From assembly GCA_017996675.1 (NCBI GenBank), contig JAGOGN010000039.1, forward strand, positions 1 through 11,261: DNA of 11,261 nucleotides, written 5' to 3'. Made by a program: the position numbers and the translations under genes. The notes beneath the pieces are model-generated. The model made no database searches and was not told the DNA's origin. It was given only the letters and a program-made list of their open reading frames with translations. Positions 6,339-11,261 of this stretch are shown in pieces (position 1 is the first letter of the stretch; each line of letters begins with the position of its first letter). Source of the DNA: Lachnospiraceae bacterium. Lineage in GTDB: Bacteria > Bacillota_A > Clostridia > Lachnospirales > Lachnospiraceae.

Positions 6339-7007
6339 ATGGATTATTTCATCGCCTTTTTGGAAGGCATTATTACTTTTGTATCACCATGTCTGCTTCC
6401 GATGTTACCAATTTACATTTCTTACTTCATGGGCGATGAGGAACAAGCAAACAAGAGACATGTTTTAAAGAATGCATTTGGTTTCATTCTTGGTTTTACC
6501 TTTGTATTTTTAGTTTTAGGTGCTTTTGCAGGATCAATTGGGCATCTTTTGGTTGACTATAACAAACAGGTTCAGATTCTAAGTGGAATCATTATCATTT
6601 TATTTGGTCTTAATTTTACAGGCTTCATCAAAATTCCACTATTAAATAAGAGTAGAACCTCGAACATAAATACTGCTAATCTTAATTTTGGAACCTCATT
6701 CCTATTTGGAAGTGTTTTTTCCATTAGCTGGACTCCTTGCGTAGGTGCATTTCTTGGTTCTGCGCTGATGATGGCTTCCACAAAAGGATCGTTTACGGAA
6801 GGAATGCTGATGCTTTTGCTTTATTCAATTGGTCTTGGTATCCCATTTTTCTTAAGTGCTTTACTACTAGATCGGCTGAAGCAGACATTTGATTTTATCA
6901 AGAAACACTATCGACTGATACATCTGCTTTCTGGTGGTATCTTAATTATAGTTGGTTTGATGATGATCACTGGAACATTTGGAATTTTATTCCGCATATC
7001 ATTATAG
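6339..7007 (+). CDS. ccdA: CcdA-type thiol-disulfide transmembrane electron carrier
   Basis: CcdA proteins pass electrons from cytoplasmic thioredoxin through the membrane to extracytoplasmic thioredoxin-like partners. This copy has 222 residues, the family's usual size, with six hydrophobic helices. FVSPCLLPMLPIYISYF at 14-30 is the hallmark first helix, and SWTPCVGAFLG at 130-140 opens the fourth. Cys18 and Cys134 are the two redox cysteines. GGAGG lies seven bases before the ATG. The partner gene tlpA follows after 18 bp, so the two should be co-transcribed. No cytochrome c maturation gene is visible here, so a general role in keeping surface thiols reduced is as likely as haem protein maturation. 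Confidence 0.93.
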   Translation: MDYFIAFLEGIITFVSPCLLPMLPIYISYFMGDEEQANKRHVLKNAFGFILGFTFVFLVLGAFAGSIGHLLVDYNKQVQILSGIIIILFGLNFTGFIKIPLLNKSRTSNINTANLNFGTSFLFGSVFSISWTPCVGAFLGSALMMASTKGSFTEGMLMLLLYSIGLGIPFFLSALLLDRLKQTFDFIKKHYRLIHLLSGGILIIVGLMMITGTFGILFRISL

Positions 7008-7025
7008 AAGGAGGCAGATAACTTT

Positions 7026-7607
7026 ATGAATGATAAATTAAAACTTACTCTAATCATTGGAGGAATTGGACTCTTGTTAATAGGCTCTAGTCTTTTGTAT
7101 CACAAGCTTACAGCAAATCCTGAAATTGCGCAAAAAACGGAGTCCCCCACCAATCAACAAGGATCTGATGATGAAGACTCCGAAACCGTACCTTATATGA
7201 ACTTTACCGTTTATGACAAAGACAAGCAGCCAGTCACCTTATCCAGTTTTGTAGGAAAACCAATTATCCTAAACTTCTGGGCAAGTTGGTGTGGACCTTG
7301 TCAAAGTGAAATGCCAGATTTTGAAGAAATCTATAACAAATACAACGGTCAAATCGAATTTCTAATGATCAATCTAACTGATGGTGGCCGGGAAACTTTG
7401 GATACCGCATCCGATTATATCAAAAAACAGCAATTTCATTTTCCTGTTTACTATGATTTGGATATGACAGCGTCCTCTACCTACTTTGTTAGTTCAATTC
7501 CACAAACATTTTTTATCAATGCAGACGGACAAATCGTTTCCTATGCCAAAGGTGCGATGACAAAAAGTGCAATGGAAGATCAAATCAAACGTATTTTAAA
7601 TGACTAA
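7026..7607 (+). CDS. TlpA/ResA-like membrane-anchored thioredoxin
   Basis: This 193-residue protein has an uncleaved-looking N-terminal anchor (about residues 6-24, no lipobox), an acidic low-complexity linker at about 38-54, and a thioredoxin fold outside the membrane. WASWCGPC at 85-92 holds the active-site pair Cys89 and Cys92, and Pro159 in SIPQTFF is the conserved cis-proline. Proteins of this class reduce disulfides in extracytoplasmic client proteins using electrons from CcdA, whose gene is directly upstream. AAGGAGG at 7008-7014 is the ribosome binding site; its 11-base spacing to the ATG is slightly long, but no better start exists. The client is unknown. The divergent neighbour, a surface cysteine peptidase, is a candidate. 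Confidence 0.92.
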   Translation: MNDKLKLTLIIGGIGLLLIGSSLLYHKLTANPEIAQKTESPTNQQGSDDEDSETVPYMNFTVYDKDKQPVTLSSFVGKPIILNFWASWCGPCQSEMPDFEEIYNKYNGQIEFLMINLTDGGRETLDTASDYIKKQQFHFPVYYDLDMTASSTYFVSSIPQTFFINADGQIVSYAKGAMTKSAMEDQIKRILND

Positions 7608-7618
7608 GAAGTCTTAAA
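7595..7618. terminator. Weak hairpin between the convergent tlpA and Crp/Fnr genes
   Basis: TTTAA-GACT (7595-7599 and 7602-7605) pairs with AGTC-TTAAA (7610-7618), leaving a 2-nt bulge and an AAGA loop. It covers both stop codons, which are only 6 bp apart. There is no long T tract on either side, so it would be a poor terminator at best. Confidence 0.28.
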
Positions 7619-8285
7619 TTTGAAGGAGTTTATTCATGTCAGTAATATGAATCTCTCCTCTTGATAAATGAACAATTCCATCTATTTGGAACTGCTTTAG
7701 AAGTCTGGTAACAACTTCTCTTGCGGTTCCTAAATCTTTGGCCAGAATTTCATGTGTAATACTCAAATGGTCATTCCCTGCTAGCGCGCGGTGCTCCAAT
7801 AATGCATCCGCCAGTCTCTTAGCCATGTTTGAAAACATATATTGGTTAAACAGCCACATCACATCCGAGAATTTCTCCGATACCAGCTCTAAAACATACT
7901 CTTTCACTTGAGCATTCTGGTCACTGATTGCCTTGAATAATTGTTTTGGCACATAATAGGCTGTGGTATCTTCTTCATATTCAACATGAGTTTCCAGATT
8001 TAAATTTTTAATCATGCACGCAGCACTTAAAATGCATACGTCTCCTGGAAGTAATCGGTAAAGCGTTATCTCACCACCATTTGGAGACGTAAGAAAAATA
8101 CGTTGTCTGCCTTTCACAATCACTTCAACACCAGAACAATTCTGACCACCATGGTATTGGATCTCGCCTTTCTTACGCTGGATCTTTCCTAGCTGATCCA
8201 CCATCTGTTCCTGTTCCTCTTTCGTTAATTTACTCCAAAAAGGAAACGCCTGGGATAGTAACTGTTCTTTTTCTACTTGTTCCAT
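7614..8285 (-). CDS. Crp/Fnr-family transcriptional regulator with a cysteine pair
   Basis: This 223-residue protein has a cNMP-binding-like beta barrel (about 15-120), a long dimer helix (about 125-155) and a Crp-type helix-turn-helix (about 172-215). The recognition region is LAKDLGTAREVVTRLLKQF. Where E. coli CRP has the phosphate-binding cassette (GELGLF plus Arg-Ser), this protein has GDVCILSAAC at 81-90 and no Arg-Ser, so cAMP binding is unlikely. Cys84 and Cys90 could sense thiol redox state, metal or haem; which one is not visible. The N-terminal cysteine cluster of FNR is absent. The start is uncertain: a GTG at 8295-8297 would add four residues, and neither start has a strong ribosome binding site. 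The ATG at 8283-8285 has AAAGTGAG seven bases upstream. The gene closely follows capA. Confidence 0.88.
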   Translation of the reverse strand: MEQVEKEQLLSQAFPFWSKLTKEEQEQMVDQLGKIQRKKGEIQYHGGQNCSGVEVIVKGRQRIFLTSPNGGEITLYRLLPGDVCILSAACMIKNLNLETHVEYEEDTTAYYVPKQLFKAISDQNAQVKEYVLELVSEKFSDVMWLFNQYMFSNMAKRLADALLEHRALAGNDHLSITHEILAKDLGTAREVVTRLLKQFQIDGIVHLSRGEIHITDMNKLLQI

Positions 8286-8302
8286 TTTTACTCTCACTTT
8301 CG

Positions 8303-9433
8303 CTACTTTTTCTGCACAAAACCATTAGAATCAACTACTGCATTGGAAGAAATTTCTGATAAATAATTCCAAATCTGCTGCGCTTCCCCTCCCGTGCACA
8401 TTCTGGTATAGGCATTTGAGGCTTTTCCTGGATAAACTTGAATGGTTGTCTGATTATCCGGTTTTATTACTAATTTTAATGCCATCGTACGGTCAATATT
8501 TTTCGAAAAAACAAAATTTCCCATACTATATACAATTGGTTTATCTTTATAATATTCAAATCCCTGCAACACATGGGGATGAGCTCCTAAAACCAAATCT
8601 GCACCTGCATCAATATACTGATGAGCCATCTGTTTTTGATATTCAGCAGGATAAGCTTGACGCTCCACGCCCCAATGAACGTAAACCACCACATAGTCAC
8701 AATTTTGCTTTGCAAGCTTAATTTGTTCAATCAACAATGACGGATCATAAGTGCAAAATAAACCTGGTTGTCCTTCTTCAATATTCCACGAAGTAGTTGG
8801 GATTACCCTCGATGCAGCTAAAAACCCAAACTTCTTTCCATTTGCTTCTATATACTGGGTTTCCATTGCACGTTCTCTTGTTGCCCCAGCTCCAACATAA
8901 CGAATACCTGCCGCATCTAAGGTAGAAAATGTGTCCATAAGTGCATTCTTTCCATAATCAAGTGCATGATTATTCGCTAGTGATACCAAATCCACTCCCA
9001 TTCCGGTATACCAATTTACATACGAAGGTGGAATACGAAAGGTATATTCTTTATCCGGCATTGGAGTACCCTGCAAACTAAAAGGAAATTCTTCGTTAAG
9101 CATACTAATATCACTTTGTTTAAAAAGTTCCTGATACAATGGATCTAATATCCCATTTGTTCCACTTCTTTCAAAATTAGCTAATGCATCAGTCATCATC
9201 GTATCCCCTGCAAAAGTCAAGGTGGTATCCTTTTGAACTACCGGTTCTTCTGGCACCGTAGGTATCGTTTCAGGTGTAGGTGTCTGAGTCTCTTTCTCTT
9301 TGTTTTGTTCCTTTTTAGGCTGATTACTTTTTGAAATAGAGTCCTTTTTTGTGCCACAAGCCACACAACTAAGCATGACTATTACAAAACAAAACATTGC
9401 AATGATTCGCCTTCTATTATTTTTAAAATTCAT
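8303..9433 (-). CDS. CapA-family metallophosphatase-like lipoprotein
   Basis: This 376-residue protein begins with a basic stretch and hydrophobic core ending in SCVACG. That suggests a lipoprotein signal, with Cys26 the likelier lipid site and Cys23 the alternative. A Lys/Gln/Glu then Pro/Thr-rich linker spans about 33-68. The rest is a PGA_cap (CapA) domain of the calcineurin-like phosphoesterase fold. Metal-site candidates are Asp77 in AGDTMM, Asn113-Glu114, Asn155-His156 in SLANNHALDYG, His253 in YVHWG, and His285/His287 in GAHPHVLQG. CapA/PgsA takes part in poly-gamma-glutamate capsule synthesis in Bacillus, but no synthetase (PgsB) or PgsC gene is seen here, so that role is not supported. 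AAAGGC precedes the ATG. It sits 27 bp after the ABC permease gene and ends close to the Crp/Fnr gene, fitting one operon. Confidence 0.9.
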   Translation of the reverse strand: MNFKNNRRRIIAMFCFVIVMLSCVACGTKKDSISKSNQPKKEQNKEKETQTPTPETIPTVPEEPVVQKDTTLTFAGDTMMTDALANFERSGTNGILDPLYQELFKQSDISMLNEEFPFSLQGTPMPDKEYTFRIPPSYVNWYTGMGVDLVSLANNHALDYGKNALMDTFSTLDAAGIRYVGAGATRERAMETQYIEANGKKFGFLAASRVIPTTSWNIEEGQPGLFCTYDPSLLIEQIKLAKQNCDYVVVYVHWGVERQAYPAEYQKQMAHQYIDAGADLVLGAHPHVLQGFEYYKDKPIVYSMGNFVFSKNIDRTMALKLVIKPDNQTTIQVYPGKASNAYTRMCTGGEAQQIWNYLSEISSNAVVDSNGFVQKK

Positions 9434-9460
9434 ATTCTGCCTTTCATAAACTTTTTATAA

Positions 9461-10270
9461 TTAAATAAATAAATCTCTTTTTCGATAGCTACCTAAACCA
9501 CATACAACTAATAAAATCATGAATCCCATATAAGTCATAAGTCCAATGACAAGATCTGAATCTGGATGCATTGCATTTTGTGGCTTCAACACTTCCAATG
9601 GGCTAAACGCCTTAAGCCACTCCGCTTTTGTACCCAGTAAATTTCCAAGATAGCCTACTAAATATGTTGCCAATACAAGCATTGCAGAAATCGAACCTGC
9701 ACTAATTCTGCCTGTGATTCCTCCGACAAAAAATCCAACCGCTCCAAAAAAGAATGCGGAACAGCTGCTGATTTTAATGATACGAAGTACCAGTTCTGCA
9801 TCGAACGTACTTCCACCATTCCAGAATCCACAAATCATCGTAGAAATCGTTCCACAACCAACAACCAATAGAATTCCAAGGAATCCAGTCATCACTTTTG
9901 CAAGGTAGATTTCAGCGCGACTAACCTCCATAGAATATAGAAATTCGATGGATTTCGTCTTTTCTTCCTTATAAAGAAGTCCACCACACAATATTCCAGA
10001 GAAAATACTAATCGCAATTAATACAATATTATAGATCGTTCCAAAATAACTTGGAAATGTTCGAAAATCATCCATACTCTCCATTCCCATCAGCTGAAGC
10101 ATTTCTTTTGGCATGGCATCCAATTTCATTTGTCCCATCTCTTTTACAGATGGAAATAAAATCATATACATAAATAGAATTGAAAAAATACCAATTGCCC
10201 ATCCAAAAATTAATTTACGATTATTTCTAATCTCCATCATTAGGAGTATTTTAAATGTTTTTGCTTTCAT
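9461..10270 (-). CDS. ABC-2-type transporter permease
   Basis: This 269-residue protein has six hydrophobic helices at about 20-40, 79-99, 126-148, 168-186, 191-213 and 240-260. A large extracytoplasmic loop lies between the first two, as in ABC-2 permeases. The KEEKTKSIEFLYS segment at 101-113 resembles the cytoplasmic coupling region next to helix 2 in this family. It should pair with the ATPase encoded just upstream as an exporter or as a lipid or antimicrobial-peptide handling system. The substrate cannot be told. An in-frame ATG at 10300 would overlap the ATPase gene. The ATG at 10268-10270 is preferred because a GGGGGGA stretch lies four bases upstream and AAGGAG slightly further back. 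The start is 10 bp after the ATPase stop. Confidence 0.88.
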   Translation of the reverse strand: MKAKTFKILLMMEIRNNRKLIFGWAIGIFSILFMYMILFPSVKEMGQMKLDAMPKEMLQLMGMESMDDFRTFPSYFGTIYNIVLIAISIFSGILCGGLLYKEEKTKSIEFLYSMEVSRAEIYLAKVMTGFLGILLVVGCGTISTMICGFWNGGSTFDAELVLRIIKISSCSAFFFGAVGFFVGGITGRISAGSISAMLVLATYLVGYLGNLLGTKAEWLKAFSPLEVLKPQNAMHPDSDLVIGLMTYMGFMILLVVCGLGSYRKRDLFI

Positions 10271-10280
10271 CGTATCCCCC

Positions 10281-11108
10281 CTACTCCTTATAATAGTCAA
10301 TAAATTCTTCTTCCACTGTTTTGTTCTTAATTTCCAGGGTTCGAAGATTCATCTGTGACAGTTCTTTTACCAAATCGTTCATAACGCCGCTAAATTCATA
10401 ATTCTCTTTCTTTCCATCAGCAGTTTCATAACTGACCATTTGATGGTGAGCGATCTTCACATTTGACATTTCTAAATCATCTGCGATCTTTCCATCTTTG
10501 ATAATCAAGACACGGTCACAGTATTTTTCAATTTCACTTAAATTATGACTAGACAAAAATATGGTCGTTCCTTTTTCCTTTTCTTTAAGCAAAAGTTCAA
10601 AAAATAAGTTCTGCATCAAAGGATCCAGACCACTTGTTGGTTCATCTAAGATAATCAATTTACTCTTTTTTAAGAGTGCCTGAATAATTGATACTTTTTT
10701 ACGATTACCAAGGCTGAGTTCCCCGATTCTCTTCTCCATGTCCAACTCGAACAAAGTTGCAAGATCCTCTACTTCTTTCATTGATGAGGTGGAAAATTTC
10801 ATGCAAAAAGATAACACTTCACGTACTTTTAATCGATCATAAAAAATGGACTCTGATGGCATATAACTAGTTGAAGCCTTGATTTTTCTGGCATCTTTCA
10901 CTATGTCCATTCCTAAAATTCGAATCCGACCTGAAGTTGGTTTAATCATATTCAGGAAGGTTCGCAGCGTCGTACTCTTTCCTGCTCCATTCTTTCCAAC
11001 AAACCCGACCAACGTTCCTGGCATGATTTGAAAACTAATATCATCTACCGCCAGGGTAGTTCCATACCTTTTTGTATAATGTTCGACACATATTACGCTT
11101 TCTTTCAT
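10281..11108 (-). CDS. ABC transporter ATP-binding protein
   Basis: This 275-residue protein is a single nucleotide-binding domain with a C-terminal extension after about residue 210. GKNGAGKST at 38-46 is Walker A, ILDEPTSGLDP at 153-163 covers Walker B and the D-loop, and His188 in LSSHNL is the switch histidine. The signature is LSLGN at 131-135 rather than LSGGQ, and the Q-loop glutamine position is Ser85 (YMPSE). From memory, both changes occur in one bacterial ABC-2 exporter subfamily, so they need not mean loss of function. AAGGAG precedes the ATG. The permease gene follows after 10 bp, and the end of another membrane protein gene lies 13 bp upstream. Confidence 0.93.
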   Translation of the reverse strand: MKESVICVEHYTKRYGTTLAVDDISFQIMPGTLVGFVGKNGAGKSTTLRTFLNMIKPTSGRIRILGMDIVKDARKIKASTSYMPSESIFYDRLKVREVLSFCMKFSTSSMKEVEDLATLFELDMEKRIGELSLGNRKKVSIIQALLKKSKLIILDEPTSGLDPLMQNLFFELLLKEKEKGTTIFLSSHNLSEIEKYCDRVLIIKDGKIADDLEMSNVKIAHHQMVSYETADGKKENYEFSGVMNDLVKELSQMNLRTLEIKNKTVEEEFIDYYKE

Positions 11109-11121
11109 CCCCGTTGCTCCT

Positions 11122-11261
11122 TCATATTTTTTTCTTTTGCTTTCGATAAATGACTAGACACATTCCAACTGTAATCATGATCATTGCAAGCATTGTTACG
11201 TGGCTGATCACAAAAAATACCTTTGCTAGGTTAAACTTCACATCGTTTATACGTCTATAAC
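11122..11261 (-). CDS. C-terminal end of an unidentified membrane protein, cut by the right edge
   Basis: The minus strand is open from the right edge to a TGA at 11122-11124, giving 45 residues. They consist of a short polar stretch, one clear membrane helix of about 22 residues (roughly residues 14-37, VFFVISH to CLVIY) and a basic tail, RKQKKKI. The positive tail suggests the C-terminus is cytoplasmic. The stop is 13 bp before the ABC ATPase start, so it is probably part of the same operon. The fragment is too short to name a family. Confidence 0.6.
   Translation of the reverse strand, partial: YRRINDVKFNLAKVFFVISHVTMLAMIMITVGMCLVIYRKQKKKI

Noticed and set aside
8416..8721. 101-residue plus-strand open frame
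   Set aside because: It is antisense to the CapA gene, whose conserved metal-site motifs account for this stretch.
8303..9433. Poly-gamma-glutamate capsule locus
   Set aside because: Only a CapA-family protein is present. No PgsB/CapB ligase, CapC or CapD-type transpeptidase gene is in the window; the gene at 2809-4674 shares the CapD name but is a sugar-nucleotide dehydratase.
10271..10300. Longer in-frame start for the ABC permease gene overlapping the ATPase gene
   Set aside because: A G-rich ribosome binding site precedes the ATG at 10270, and the added residues (TIIRSRGDT) come from the 3' end of the ATPase gene read in another frame.

Overview
The window looks like chromosomal DNA from a low-GC, Gram-positive, probably anaerobic bacterium. 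A Clostridia or Lachnospiraceae-like host is my inference. It rests on AT-rich codon use, strong AAGGAG-type ribosome binding sites, TTGACN-17-TAAAAT promoters and the protein families present. I saw no tRNA or rRNA gene, CRISPR array, insertion sequence or phage gene. Apart from the two edge-truncated genes, all reading frames look intact.

Left block (1-6167, all minus strand, transcribed right to left). A membrane-anchored papain-like (C39-type) peptidase with Ig-like domains (6167-4800) comes first and has a strong promoter. Next is a CapD/PglF-type UDP-GlcNAc 4,6-dehydratase (4674-2809) with its own near-identical promoter and a hairpin terminator. A likely operon follows: a galE-like epimerase (2598-1564), a small anchored protein whose start overlaps the galE stop (1567-1043), and a receiver-GGDEF-EAL protein (1008 to beyond the left edge). 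The dehydratase and epimerase would supply NDP-sugars for surface glycans or protein glycosylation. The EAL protein suggests a link to cyclic-di-GMP turnover.

Middle block (6168-8285). A 171-bp divergent control region holds the peptidase promoter, a GTGAT-TTT-ATCAC palindrome and a weaker promoter for ccdA-tlpA (6339-7607, plus strand). CcdA and TlpA together carry electrons from the cytoplasm to thiols outside the membrane. Convergent to them is a Crp/Fnr-family regulator (8285-7614). It lacks the usual cyclic-nucleotide residues and carries a CxxxxxC pair where they would sit.

Right block (7614-11261, minus strand). A tightly spaced run contains the C-terminus of an unidentified membrane protein, an ABC ATPase, a six-helix ABC-2 permease, a CapA-type metallophosphatase lipoprotein and then the Crp/Fnr gene. 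It reads like one operon whose promoter is beyond the right edge.

The most interesting reading is an inference. An extracytoplasmic cysteine peptidase, a thiol-reducing CcdA-TlpA pair on the opposite side of a shared control region, and a nearby cysteine-bearing Crp/Fnr regulator could form one redox-controlled surface module beside glycan-precursor genes.
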